Shown in pieces: positions 8,384 through 17,318 of a stretch of DNA of 42,989 nt. A program made the position numbers and the translations under genes. The notes under the pieces are model-generated. The model saw nothing but the letters and a program-made list of their open reading frames with translations, ran no database searches and was not told the DNA's origin. Within the stretch, counting starts at the first letter, position 1, and each line of letters begins with the position of its first letter. This stretch comes from Lachnospiraceae bacterium (lineage in GTDB: Bacteria > Bacillota > Clostridia > Lachnospirales > Lachnospiraceae), in NCBI GenBank assembly GCA_900770225.1, contig CAAGJU010000190.1:1-42989 (forward strand). Direction: 5' to 3'.

Positions 8384-9931
8384 ATGATCTACAATTTCAA
8401 TCTCGGGATCGGCTGGGCTTCGAGCGGCGTGGAGTACGCGCAGATGTACCGCGCACGGATGTTCCGCGATATCCACGCGCCGGCCCGGTTTATTTTTACC
8501 GATATGTTCCCTCATGAGAATATTGAGAGATACACGCGGCACATGGGATTTCCGGATGAGGAGATCATCTGGCTGTACACGTTCTTCACGGATTTTCCCG
8601 TCGCGCCGGTGACCTGGACACTGGAAGATTTTCAGAAGACCATCGGGAATCAGGATTTCCGCTTAACGAGAGACGGAAAGACCGGCCGGATGGTCTTTTA
8701 TTCGCAGGATGATCAGCGCGGACAGAGAGCTGCGTCGGATCGCGGAGGGAGCGCATCCCGTTACTGCACGCTGTACTTTGAGGATGAGAAAAGCAATCTG
8801 CTGCACCGCGTGGAGTATGTTTCCAACGGGTATCTGATCCGCAAGGATTATTTTACCTTCGGCCGGGTATATGCCGAGTATTATGCGCCGCTGGACGGAA
8901 AGGCCCACCTGTATCTCCGCCGCTTTTTCAATACCGACGGCTCCGTGGCCTATGAGGAGATCAGGGACGACGGTGACGTTATGTACCGGTTCCCGGATCA
9001 GATCTTTTACTCGAAGGAGGAGCTGGTCGGGTATATGGTGCGGCGCCTCAGGCTGACGAAGGATGACGTGGTGATCATCGACCGGACGACCGGGATCGGA
9101 CAGGCCATTCTGCAGAACTGCGGCGAGGCAAGGACGGGCATCGTCGTGCATGCGGATCACTACAGCGCGGGCGGAACGAACCGAGATCACGTGCTGTGGA
9201 ACAATTACTACGAATATTCCTTTGACATGCACCGGCACATCAGCTTCTACGTGGCCTCGACGGAGAAACAGAAGGAGCGCATGGAGGAGCAGTTCCGGGA
9301 GTATGTGGGCACGGTGCCGCAGATCGCAGCGATCCCTGTGGGCAGTCTGGACCGGCTGCGGTATCCGGATCCGGAGAAGGGAAGGAAGCCTTTCTCCATC
9401 ATCACGGTTTCCCGCCTCGCCTCGGAAAAACATATTGATTGGGTGATTGAGGCCTGTGCGCTGGCAAGGGAGAAGGTGCCGGAGCTGACGCTGGATATCT
9501 GCGGCGAGGGCGGCGAGCGCGATGCGCTGCGTTCCCTGATCGACGAAAAGAAGGCGGGCGGCTGGGTCCGGCTGCTGGGACAGCAGGATGTGACGGACAT
9601 GTATCAGCAGTATGAGCTGTACCTGTCGGCTTCCACGAGCGAGGGCTTCGGTCTCAGCCTGATGGAGGCGGTGGGCGGCGGCCTGCCGATCATCGGTTTC
9701 GATGTGCCCTACGGAAATCCGACGTTCATCGATGACGGTGAGAACGGCTACCTCGTGGGGAGCGGCGTGTTTCAGCCGCAGCGGGAGAAGGTCCGTGCGC
9801 TGGCGGATGCGGTTGTCCGCTATTTCAAGGAGGCGGATCGGGAGAAGTTCCATCTGCATGCTTATGAAGTCGCGGAGAACTATCTGACGGAGCGGGTGAT
9901 GCAGCGATGGAGAAAGCTGATCAATGGATAG
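8384..9931 (+). CDS. gtfA: Glycosyltransferase GtfA (Gtf1) of the accessory Sec locus
   Basis: The product has 515 residues and begins MIYNFNLGIGWASSGVEYAQ, characteristic of GtfA. It is a GT4-type GT-B enzyme; the nucleotide-sugar-binding EX7E motif is E420-GFGLSLM-E428. GtfA is the catalytic subunit that, with GtfB, transfers the first GlcNAc from UDP-GlcNAc to Ser/Thr of the SRR domain in the cytoplasm. A GAGG site stands 7 nt before the ATG. The 180-nt gap after secA2 has several short hairpins (TGGCTG/CAGCCA at about 8230-8247, AGCATGG/CCATGCT near 8296-8318) and repeated CTGATG words, but no ORF that could be asp4 or asp5. gtfB follows after a 125-nt AT-rich gap. Confidence 0.93.
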   Translation: MIYNFNLGIGWASSGVEYAQMYRARMFRDIHAPARFIFTDMFPHENIERYTRHMGFPDEEIIWLYTFFTDFPVAPVTWTLEDFQKTIGNQDFRLTRDGKTGRMVFYSQDDQRGQRAASDRGGSASRYCTLYFEDEKSNLLHRVEYVSNGYLIRKDYFTFGRVYAEYYAPLDGKAHLYLRRFFNTDGSVAYEEIRDDGDVMYRFPDQIFYSKEELVGYMVRRLRLTKDDVVIIDRTTGIGQAILQNCGEARTGIVVHADHYSAGGTNRDHVLWNNYYEYSFDMHRHISFYVASTEKQKERMEEQFREYVGTVPQIAAIPVGSLDRLRYPDPEKGRKPFSIITVSRLASEKHIDWVIEACALAREKVPELTLDICGEGGERDALRSLIDEKKAGGWVRLLGQQDVTDMYQQYELYLSASTSEGFGLSLMEAVGGGLPIIGFDVPYGNPTFIDDGENGYLVGSGVFQPQREKVRALADAVVRYFKEADREKFHLHAYEVAENYLTERVMQRWRKLING

Positions 9932-10056
9932 ACAGATAGCTGAGCCTTCAGTTAAATGATTGACGAATAAAATAAAAATGGTTGACGCGTATTTTTTGAG
10001 AAGCTGAAGACGGTTGTTTTGATGCATCATGTAGGCTGTGATGGGTCGGATTTCTT

Positions 10057-11700
10057 ATGAATAAGGGAATGATAAGTAAAAAAACGGTGGAACACAACGC
10101 GCAGGGCGTGCTGCTTCTGGATCACTATGACGAGATGGCGGAGATGCTCAAAACTTCATTCAGGACGGCTGGCTTTCAGGGACCGGTGATCGCGCTGGAG
10201 GATGATGGCTTTCTGCCGGAGGATGTGCTCTCGCTGGTTCAGTGGTTCTGCAGAGACAGCGCTGAGTTGGATGAGAGTGTTACCGAAAAAGGTTCGGGAT
10301 CTGAACCGGTCATCAGAGCGGGAGCGAAAATTGAATCTGAGCTGGTCATCAGATCGGGATCGGAAATTGAATCTGAAACGGTTATCAGATCGGGATCGGA
10401 AATCGGAACGGAATCTGATGTCGAACCGGGTTCGGACATCAAACCGCGGCTGCGTGTGGAATCCCCGGAATACCGGGTTTCGCATGCCGGCTGGACGCCG
10501 GGTAAGCCACGGTATTTTGATCAGATTGAGCTGCCGGATTACTGGGAGATCAGCGGCAGTGCGGCTTCCGGAGAGGTGCATGATCTGCATAAACTGCGCG
10601 GCAGGATTTTCTATCATGCGAAGTCCGGAGACCGTCAGGTCAGCGATGTGGACTGGCTGAACGAGCAGGGAATCGCACGCTGCACGGATCACTATGACCG
10701 GCACGGCCTTCTGTACGCGCGGACGATCTTCAATAAGAAAGGCGAGAAGTTCTGCCGCTCGTGGTTTGATGATAGGGGCAGAGAACGGGTGGTGGAGAAT
10801 TACGTGACCCGGGATATCCTTGTCAACAGGAACGGAAAGGTCAGTCTGTACCGGAACCGTACTGAGCTGGCGACAGCCATGATCCGGGAGCTCGGGGCTG
10901 CAGGCAGCCGCATGTATTACAATTCCCTCTCGACACCGCTCTTTGTCACGGAGAAGCTGAAAGCTCCGAAGGCGGATAATGTTCTGTTCTGGCAGGAGGG
11001 ATCGAGAGATGACATCCCCGGCAATATGCAGCTTATCCTGGACGGTGATACGTACACGTCGGAAATTCTTGTGCAGAACAGGGAGAGCTGTGAAAAGCTG
11101 ATTTCTCTTGGCGCATCAGCTGAAAAGGTGCATCCGTTCGGCTTCGTCTACCCGTTCTGTCGTCAGAACACCGGCGGGAAAGATGTTCTGATCTGCACGA
11201 ATTCAGATCAGATCAAAGAGCTGGACAAGCTGGTCACCGCCTTCCCGGAGATGACGTTCCATATCGCCGCCGTCACTGAAATGTCGTCCAGACTGCTGGC
11301 TTTTGGAAAGTACACGAATGTATTTCTGTATCCCACCGTACGGAATTCCGCCGTTGACGACCTGTATCAGAAATGTGACTGGTATCTGGATATCAACCAC
11401 GGCAGCGAGATCCTGACTTCCGTCAAACGGGCGTTTCTGAACAATCAGCTGATCCTCGGATTTGCGGAGACCCTGCACCGCCCGCGGTATGTGGCGCCGG
11501 CACATATTTTTGACAGAGCGGAGGAGCTGTGCCGCTGCATGAGGAAACTGGCGGCAGATCCGCAGCTCTTCCGGGAGCATCTGGAGATGCAGAAGACGGC
11601 AGCCATGTCCGAGAAGAAGGAGAGCTACGGAAAGCTCTGGGAACGTCCGGTGGGAGGAATGAACCACAAAAGTGACAAAAATGATATAATACTGTCGTGA
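10057..11700 (+). CDS. gtfB: Glycosyltransferase-stabilising protein GtfB (Gtf2)
   Basis: The 547-residue protein has the size and position of GtfB, the non-catalytic partner that binds the SRR acceptor and stabilises GtfA. Its N-terminal sequence (VLLLDHYDEMAEMLKTSFRTAGF) and later segments fit the family. An unusual hydrophilic insertion of about 45 residues, at about residues 83-127, is built from 12-residue repeats (see the repeat entry) and is absent from typical GtfB. The ATG at 10057 has only a weak upstream site (GGGTCGGA), so translation may be inefficient. It is the last clear gene of the accessory Sec locus; a weak hairpin (GTGCGG/CCGCAC, 11766-11784, then TTT) could end the transcript. 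Confidence 0.87.
   Translation: MNKGMISKKTVEHNAQGVLLLDHYDEMAEMLKTSFRTAGFQGPVIALEDDGFLPEDVLSLVQWFCRDSAELDESVTEKGSGSEPVIRAGAKIESELVIRSGSEIESETVIRSGSEIGTESDVEPGSDIKPRLRVESPEYRVSHAGWTPGKPRYFDQIELPDYWEISGSAASGEVHDLHKLRGRIFYHAKSGDRQVSDVDWLNEQGIARCTDHYDRHGLLYARTIFNKKGEKFCRSWFDDRGRERVVENYVTRDILVNRNGKVSLYRNRTELATAMIRELGAAGSRMYYNSLSTPLFVTEKLKAPKADNVLFWQEGSRDDIPGNMQLILDGDTYTSEILVQNRESCEKLISLGASAEKVHPFGFVYPFCRQNTGGKDVLICTNSDQIKELDKLVTAFPEMTFHIAAVTEMSSRLLAFGKYTNVFLYPTVRNSAVDDLYQKCDWYLDINHGSEILTSVKRAFLNNQLILGFAETLHRPRYVAPAHIFDRAEELCRCMRKLAADPQLFREHLEMQKTAAMSEKKESYGKLWERPVGGMNHKSDKNDIILS
10308..10415 (+). repeat. Three 36-bp tandem repeats inside gtfB
   Basis: Units begin at 10308, 10344 and 10380 with GGTCATCAG/GGTTATCAG and keep an exact 36-bp period; a decayed continuation runs to about 10445. 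In the gtfB frame they encode 12-residue units of the type VIRSGSEIESEL. The phase keeps the frame, so copy-number change would lengthen or shorten a hydrophilic, acidic loop without inactivating the gene. Confidence 0.85.
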
Positions 11701-11709
11701 ACATGTCAG

Positions 11710-11738
11710 TTTACATGCTGAAATGGATATGATAAACT
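11710..11738 (+). promoter_or_regulatory. Putative promoter of the GGDEF/EAL gene
   Basis: TTTACA (11710-11715) and TAAACT (11733-11738) are separated by 17 nt, giving 5/6 and 4/6 matches to the sigma-70 consensus. They lie just after the gtfB stop and about 120 nt upstream of the GGDEF/EAL start codon, leaving a long leader. Confidence 0.4.
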
Positions 11739-11819
11739 CCATTCCGGTGCCGAATGTGAAGATTTGTGCGGGAGATATCCGCACGTTTCCTGAGCGTGTT
11801 TTATCCGGTGTAAAGGGGG

Positions 11820-11841
11820 AATGCCCCACCTGATGGGCATT
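11820..11841 (+). other. Hairpin in the leader of the GGDEF/EAL gene
   Basis: AATGCCC (11820-11826) pairs perfectly with GGGCATT (11835-11841) around an 8-nt loop, ending about 20 nt before the start codon and just before the AGGAGAG site. It lacks a T-run. It could modulate translation. The leader does not resemble the c-di-GMP-I riboswitch core as far as I can judge by eye. Confidence 0.4.
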
Positions 11842-11861
11842 GTTATGCAGGAGAGCCATTT

Positions 11862-14800
11862 ATGAGCGTGTCGTTAGATCTGGAAAATATGCACAGGATG
11901 TATGACATCCTGGCAGCGGGCGTATGCATCATTGATTCTGACACCGTGGAGAGCGTCCTATTTGCAAACAAAAATGTTCTGAAATACTACGATTGTTCGA
12001 ACGAAGAAGAATTCATGACATTCTGCGGCGGCCGCTTCAGCGGCATGACGCTGGAATCTGATCTTCATGTCAATATTCTCGCATCAAGGCAGCGGCCGGG
12101 TTACATCAGGTATCAGTTCAGAACCCGGGAGGGCCGTATCCGCGTGGCAGATGCTGTCGTCAGCACAGATCAGCTGGAGGGTCGTTCTGTCTACATTCTG
12201 CAGATCAGGAATCAGGAAGTAGAGGATGAGAAGCTGACATCGGATGAGCTGACGGGACTTCCGGGAGAGCGTGAATTCTATCAGCGCGCCATCAGTCTGT
12301 CCAGAGAAAAAAAGAACGAGGGAGATTTTACGAAATTCTGCCCTGTTTACTTCAATATTGCGAATTTCCGCGGATTCAACCGGATGCATGGCACGGAGGC
12401 CGGGGACCGCGCGCTGCGCTTTGTCGCGGATACGCTGGTCGCGGCATTTCCGCAGTCGCTGATCGGTCATTTTTCCGGTGACAACTTTGCGGGCATCCTT
12501 CCGCGTGATGCTGTATTCAGCGGCGTAACGAATGTGTGCCGCGATGTAGACCGTTATCTCGGCAGCGGCAGTGTTTCGCTGAAGGCGGGCATCGTTGTCT
12601 TTGACCAGCAGGTCAGCCCTTCGATTATCCTGCACGCTTTCGATATGGCGAAGATCGCCTGTGCCTCGGTCAAAAATAATGCGCAGTCCTCCTGGGCCAT
12701 CTACAACGACAGCATGCGCAACCGGATCGAGATGCGGCAGTATATTCTCGATAATTTCGACCGCGCGCTGAAGGAAGGATACATCAAGGTATTTTATCAG
12801 CCGGTGGTTCGCGTTCTGTCGGGAAAGGTCTGCAGCTACGAGGCGTTGTCCCGATGGGAGGACCCGGAAAAGGGCTTTATCTCGCCGGGTATTTTTGTGC
12901 CCATTCTGGAAGAGGCACATCTCGTGGGAAGACTGGATGCCTATGTGATCGACAATGTCATGCGTCTGATGCATGACAGGCTGGCGTCGGGCAGTGTCGT
13001 GCTGCCGGTGTCGCTGAACCTCTCGCGTCTTGATTTCGCGCTGATTCAGCCGCTGCAGAGAATCGAGGAGGCAGCACAGCGCTATCAGATTCCCAAAAAG
13101 TTTATCCATGTGGAGATTACGGAGACGGTGCTTGCGAAGAGCGGAGACGACCTCGCGGAGCAGCTGGCGGAGTTCAGCAGGGCCGGTTATGAGGTTTGGC
13201 TCGATGATTTCGGCTCTGAGTATTCATCCCTGAAGACACTCCACAATTATGATTTCAATATGCTCAAGATCGACATGGGATTTTTCTCCAATTACAATGA
13301 GAAGGGGAAAAATATCATCGAGAGCGTTGTCTATATGGCCAAGCGTCTCGGCATGCATACGCTGGCAGAGGGCGTGGAGACCCGGGAACAGGTCGACTTT
13401 CTCCACAGCATCGGCTGTGAGCGGATCCAGGGATATTATTACGGCAAACCCATGCAGGCTGATCTCGGACTCATGGAGATAGCGAAGAAAAATATGACCA
13501 TGGAGACGGAGGCAGAAGCGCCGCTGTACGAGGCAGCCGGGCTGGTCAATATTGCAAAGGATTCGCCGGCGGCTATTTTTATCTACGATGGCAGATACCC
13601 GCATATGCTCACGATGAACGACGCGTTTGTCGGAGAAATGCGTACAGAGGGCACACAGGATCTGGAAGCTGCCAACCGTCAGCTCTGCGATGACAGCTGC
13701 CGCCTGAGCGTCCGGCTGCGGAATTTTATCTCACAGTCATATGACGGCGGGCAGAGAACGCTGGTGTATTCAAAGAACGGCCATTATATGCAGTTCAGGG
13801 CACAGAGGATTGCCGGTTTACGGGATAACTGGATCGGACAGTCGTCTCTGATGAACATTTCTACGGATGAACAGCGGGAAGCGTCGACAAAAATCAACAA
13901 CATGATCAAAAATATGGTGCAGTTCTATGACGGACTGTACTGCATCCATCCGGACAGCGGGGAGGTGGAGGTGCTGTCTTCCCTGCATGCGGATTATTCG
14001 CTAGGCATGCAATGTGCGGGAAGTGATGCTTTTATCAGCCGGTTTGCCGAAATGTTCGTCCTGCCGGAGGACTGTCAGCGCTTTTTCGCCTTTATGGATG
14101 TGCATAATCTGCGGGCGGAGGCGAGAGATTCAGGGCGCGGTGAGGCACAGGATCTGTTCCGCGTGAGGAATAATACGGAGGAAGACAATTATCGCTGGAC
14201 GGTTTTCCGCGCGGTGTGGCTCGCTGATGCAGGGCAGGAAAATATGATCCTGATCTCTGAGCAGGAGGATCTCTGGGAGCGGCACAGGAACAGAGCCAGT
14301 CTGCTTCCGATTTTTGCCTCCTCGTTCAGCGTGGCGGTGAGAACGGATGTCGTGGAATCGCAGGATGAGAAGTGTCCACAGCCGTCCGCTGCTGATGAGA
14401 AAACGAATAAGACCTGTACTGTCGGACAGAAGAAGGCTGTGACGCCTGAGCTGACGGCAGCTGTACCGGAAAAGGATACGCTGCTGGGCGTGGAAGCATG
14501 GACAGACAGCGTCATCACACAGGGAATTGAGGAGCAGGATCCGGTTCTGGGAATCCAGAAATCGATCATGCTGATCGCCCAGAATCTGCGGGCGGAGCGC
14601 TTCCTGATCTTTGAAAAGGGTGAAGCTGATGCCGTCAGCTGTACCTATGAGTGGGTTCGGCACAGCTTTACACCGATGAAATACGAGCTGCAGGGAATTC
14701 CCGATAAAAATATGGCGCCGCTGTACAGCGTTTTTGAAAAGCATCGGGTGGCGATTATCGCGGATGCGAAGACGTTTTTTAAGAAACATCCGGACTTTGT

Positions 14801-15404
14801 TCTGCCGATCGCAGGCGTGCACAACATTATCTCCGGCATGCTGACGGATTCGGGGAAGCCGATCGGTTTTACGATGGTCCTGAACTCCTCGCCGGCGAAT
14901 CTTCAGGCTAACGGATATATGCTGGCGACGCTGACCAATTTCCTGGCCGTTCTGATCCGACACAGAAACGTGATCGCGGAAAAGGAAGAGGAGAGCTGCC
15001 GGGATGATCTGACGGGCGCACTGAACCGGAAGGGCATTCGGCGTTATTTTTCACAGAGGAAGGATAACGGGAGCCTGGCGATCATTGTCGTGAAGCTCCT
15101 TAATCTGCGGGAGATCAATGCCACGCAGGGGTATGCGGTGGGCGATTCGATCCTCTGCCGTCTGAATGAGCTGCTGAAGCGTTCCGCCGATGAGGATCAC
15201 ACGGCAAGGCTGGACGGCGATGAGTTCATGGTCATTGAGGAGAGCATGGATGAAGCGGGCGTGAGATTGCAGATGGAGAAGATCCGCAACGGATGCCTGG
15301 CGCAGGGTATCCGGGAGACCATGGGATATGAAGTGCATGAGGGACCGATGAACCGCGAGACGTTCGATTACATGCTGATCAGAGCGGAGACCAGCATGAG
15401 TTGA
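11862..15404 (+). CDS. Large PAS/GGDEF/EAL c-di-GMP signalling protein
   Basis: The product has 1180 residues with no clear membrane segment. A PAS-like domain (about 1-120) is followed by a degenerate GGDEF (DELTGLPGEREF near 127; active-site loop FSGDNF at 204-209). An EAL phosphodiesterase domain (about 300-545) has intact motifs: E327-A-L, HVEITET, D448-D-F-G, EGVET and QGYYYGKP. Residues 550-1000 look like further PAS- and GAF-type sensory regions with a low-complexity linker near 830-870. A second GGDEF follows (DDLTGALNRKG near 1047; DGDEF at 1118-1122, with Asp replacing the first Gly). Net c-di-GMP hydrolysis is likely; cyclase activity is uncertain. An AGGAGAG site precedes the ATG. 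Its position beside the pilus cluster and the MshEN motifs of PilB suggest it tunes pilus activity. Confidence 0.9.
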   Translation: MSVSLDLENMHRMYDILAAGVCIIDSDTVESVLFANKNVLKYYDCSNEEEFMTFCGGRFSGMTLESDLHVNILASRQRPGYIRYQFRTREGRIRVADAVVSTDQLEGRSVYILQIRNQEVEDEKLTSDELTGLPGEREFYQRAISLSREKKNEGDFTKFCPVYFNIANFRGFNRMHGTEAGDRALRFVADTLVAAFPQSLIGHFSGDNFAGILPRDAVFSGVTNVCRDVDRYLGSGSVSLKAGIVVFDQQVSPSIILHAFDMAKIACASVKNNAQSSWAIYNDSMRNRIEMRQYILDNFDRALKEGYIKVFYQPVVRVLSGKVCSYEALSRWEDPEKGFISPGIFVPILEEAHLVGRLDAYVIDNVMRLMHDRLASGSVVLPVSLNLSRLDFALIQPLQRIEEAAQRYQIPKKFIHVEITETVLAKSGDDLAEQLAEFSRAGYEVWLDDFGSEYSSLKTLHNYDFNMLKIDMGFFSNYNEKGKNIIESVVYMAKRLGMHTLAEGVETREQVDFLHSIGCERIQGYYYGKPMQADLGLMEIAKKNMTMETEAEAPLYEAAGLVNIAKDSPAAIFIYDGRYPHMLTMNDAFVGEMRTEGTQDLEAANRQLCDDSCRLSVRLRNFISQSYDGGQRTLVYSKNGHYMQFRAQRIAGLRDNWIGQSSLMNISTDEQREASTKINNMIKNMVQFYDGLYCIHPDSGEVEVLSSLHADYSLGMQCAGSDAFISRFAEMFVLPEDCQRFFAFMDVHNLRAEARDSGRGEAQDLFRVRNNTEEDNYRWTVFRAVWLADAGQENMILISEQEDLWERHRNRASLLPIFASSFSVAVRTDVVESQDEKCPQPSAADEKTNKTCTVGQKKAVTPELTAAVPEKDTLLGVEAWTDSVITQGIEEQDPVLGIQKSIMLIAQNLRAERFLIFEKGEADAVSCTYEWVRHSFTPMKYELQGIPDKNMAPLYSVFEKHRVAIIADAKTFFKKHPDFVLPIAGVHNIISGMLTDSGKPIGFTMVLNSSPANLQANGYMLATLTNFLAVLIRHRNVIAEKEEESCRDDLTGALNRKGIRRYFSQRKDNGSLAIIVVKLLNLREINATQGYAVGDSILCRLNELLKRSADEDHTARLDGDEFMVIEESMDEAGVRLQMEKIRNGCLAQGIRETMGYEVHEGPMNRETFDYMLIRAETSMS

Positions 15405-15430
15405 TCCGGTGTTCTTCCATCTGACTTTTT

Positions 15431-15498
15431 AACAGCTGTTACAGAAAGCGGCACATTGTATGATTTTCTGTCTGCCGCTCATCCGTGGCAGCTGTTTT
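15431..15498 (+). terminator. Terminator-like nested stem-loop after the GGDEF/EAL gene
   Basis: An outer stem AACAGCTG (15431-15438)/CAGCTGTT (15489-15496) encloses a perfect inner stem AGCGGCA (15447-15453)/TGCCGCT (15473-15479), and TTT runs through the end of the outer stem. An alternative pairing of ACAGAAA with TTTTCTGT is also possible. It lies between convergent genes and most likely stops + strand transcription. Confidence 0.5.
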
Positions 15499-15552
15499 CT
15501 GACCGGTGAAACTGCAGATAAGAGTTAAAAATTCTGCGGACAACTGACAAAT

Positions 15553-15990
15553 TTAGTCGGCAGATGAGGAATCACTCGCGAGCAGAATGGTTCCGTCGGA
15601 CTCGATACCAACGTACCAGATGTCGGAGACGGAGGATTCTGTGCCTTCGGGCGGATTGTCAGACCAGCTGGCGATATCGCTGGTGATGTTGTAGTCTCTG
15701 CTGTAGGTGATGTCCGGAGCGATAGTCTGCGTGACGGTGTCATAGGAACACTGAAAAACGGATTCGGACAGAAGAGCATTTGTACACATATAGCCGGATT
15801 TGTCCGTCTGCTGCTGCATGACTGCGGCGTGGACGGCTTTTCTGGCATTTTCTTTGTTCGCGGACAGGATCGATGCCTTGTGCCGCGAGATGGCGACAGA
15901 AATGATCATAAAAGCGATGAGCGCCGCAATGGCGAGGATCATCAGCAGAATGGCCAGCGAAAAGCCGGCTTTTTTATTTGTTCTTTGCAT
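15553..15990 (-). CDS. Type IV pseudopilin without Glu5 (tip-like minor pilin)
   Basis: The chosen start at 15990 gives 145 residues and is preceded by AGGAGG with 7-nt spacing; the longer reading frame from 16038 lacks such a site. The leader MQRTNKKAG is followed by FSLAILLMILAIAALIAFMII, a prepilin peptidase site and hydrophobic helix, but position +5 is Ile, not the usual Glu. Loss of Glu5 is typical of GspK/PilX-type tip pseudopilins. The C-terminal part is a small polar domain with two Cys. The start overlaps the end of the Nudix gene by 17 nt, so the two are co-transcribed and opposite to the main pilus cluster. Pilus function is inferred from the N-terminus and location. Confidence 0.72.
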   Translation of the reverse strand: MQRTNKKAGFSLAILLMILAIAALIAFMIISVAISRHKASILSANKENARKAVHAAVMQQQTDKSGYMCTNALLSESVFQCSYDTVTQTIAPDITYSRDYNITSDIASWSDNPPEGTESSVSDIWYVGIESDGTILLASDSSSAD

Positions 15991-17074
15991 GAGTCTGCCT
16001 CCTGTCCAGTGCGTTTCTGACCATTTGCAGCTCGACATCGTGCAGGCAGTTTTTGAGAGAGCCGTCGCGCTGACGGCGGATGATCTCGTCGATGTCCATC
16101 CACATGACCGATTCCACCTCGGATGCCTGCAGTGTCATATCAGCGATGTCAGCTTCCTTTTCGACGAGATATACATAGCTCAGCTCATTGTCCCGGAACG
16201 GGTGGCCGTAAAACTCCTTCTCGGAGTAGTTGGGGCAGAGACCGATGAAACGGAAGTCGTCGGGTCCGGCCTGAATGCCGAGCTCCTCGGAGAGCTCACG
16301 GATGGCGGACGGCAGCGGCTCGTCGCCGGCGTCGATGTGGCCTGCGGAGGAGATGTCATAGCAGCCGGGATTGGAGTCCTTGTGCGCGCTGCGCTTCTGG
16401 AGCAGAAGCTGCGTGTGCCCATCCTTCACGCGGTGCAGCCACAGGTGGACGGTTCTGTGCCGCAGGCCGAGCCGGTGAACGACCTGCCGTTCCTGTACAT
16501 AACCAGTCACATGACCGTCGTCGTCGAGCACATCGAACAGCTCCATCGGTTTTCCGTCGAGCACAGCCTCGCGCAGGACGCCACCGTCGTCATAGACGAG
16601 CTTGAGCGAGAAGAATGGATGTCCGTCTTCCACCATCTGCAGAAAAATATAGTCGCCTGCCCACAGGTTGAGACGCGGCAGCTCGCTGAGCGGAACCCAT
16701 TCGAGGACACCTTCATCGCAGGTCGGCACCCTGTTGCCGACATCATCTGTTTCACAGCTTACTGGCGTTTCACCTTCCGAACAGGCTGTGTCGTCCGCTG
16801 TGAAGCTGTCCGAAGTATAGAGCATCATGTATTCTGTCACATCTCCGTACACGAACGTGATGATGCCGTGAAATTTCCAGGAGAGAAGCGAATAGCCCGT
16901 CTCTTCTTTTACTTCACGGTACACGCAGTCCTCAGGGCTCTCGCCGGCCTCCATGTGACCGCCGACGCCGATCCACTTGTCTTTATTGACGTCATGTTCC
17001 TTTTTTACACGATGCAGCATCAGGCAGGCGTCGTCTTTCAGCAGATAGCAGAGCGTCGTGCATTCTATCTTCAT
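15974..17074 (-). CDS. Two-domain Nudix hydrolase (MutT-like plus Idi-like)
   Basis: The product has 366 residues from the ATG at 17074, which has AAGGAG about 7 nt upstream (an ATG six bases earlier is too close to it). Domain 1 (about 1-160) has a perfect Nudix box, from GHMEAGE to REVKEETGY at about residues 40-62, and resembles 8-oxo-dGTP diphosphatases. Domain 2 (about 200-340) has a second box (GHIDAGD, RELSEELGI) with Asp in place of the first Glu, as in Nudix proteins related to isopentenyl-diphosphate isomerase. The substrates are unknown; a role in nucleotide clean-up is plausible for domain 1. Divergent from the pilin operon, it has a TACTAT -10-like element close upstream. Confidence 0.85.
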   Translation of the reverse strand: MKIECTTLCYLLKDDACLMLHRVKKEHDVNKDKWIGVGGHMEAGESPEDCVYREVKEETGYSLLSWKFHGIITFVYGDVTEYMMLYTSDSFTADDTACSEGETPVSCETDDVGNRVPTCDEGVLEWVPLSELPRLNLWAGDYIFLQMVEDGHPFFSLKLVYDDGGVLREAVLDGKPMELFDVLDDDGHVTGYVQERQVVHRLGLRHRTVHLWLHRVKDGHTQLLLQKRSAHKDSNPGCYDISSAGHIDAGDEPLPSAIRELSEELGIQAGPDDFRFIGLCPNYSEKEFYGHPFRDNELSYVYLVEKEADIADMTLQASEVESVMWMDIDEIIRRQRDGSLKNCLHDVELQMVRNALDRRQTHAKNK

Positions 17075-17178
17075 TATCATTCTCCTTGTAAAAGAATAGT
17101 AACATCTGCCGCTTCGGTGTCCCGGAAGCGGAAAATGCCGGTAAACAGCGCGTATACGGCAAAAAATGTCTTGTTTTT

Positions 17179-17207
17179 TCGACCTTGGCGGAAAAATATT
17201 GTATAAT
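17179..17207 (+). promoter_or_regulatory. Putative promoter of the type IV pilus cluster
   Basis: TCGACC (17179-17184) and a perfect TATAAT (17202-17207) are 17 nt apart. Transcription would start near 17214. This argues against a start codon at 17166 for the next gene and supports one at 17319 or later. Confidence 0.6.
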
Positions 17208-17318
17208 TATGTTACGTGTAGAAACTATGCTTATTTTATCGCGCGTGATACGTCAGCGCAAGGAAGATACACAAAGCACTGGCGGCTGCGGAGCAGGAAA
17301 CGAACGCGGAAGCGAGAC

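Noticed and set aside
11701..11861. Possible c-di-GMP riboswitch in front of the GGDEF/EAL gene
   Set aside because: The conserved core and tetraloop-receptor pattern of the GEMM classes was not found by eye; only simple hairpins are present.
15800..17206. 468-codon + strand frame opposite the Nudix gene
   Set aside because: The - strand carries two perfect Nudix boxes and a ribosome binding site; the + frame is its antisense shadow.
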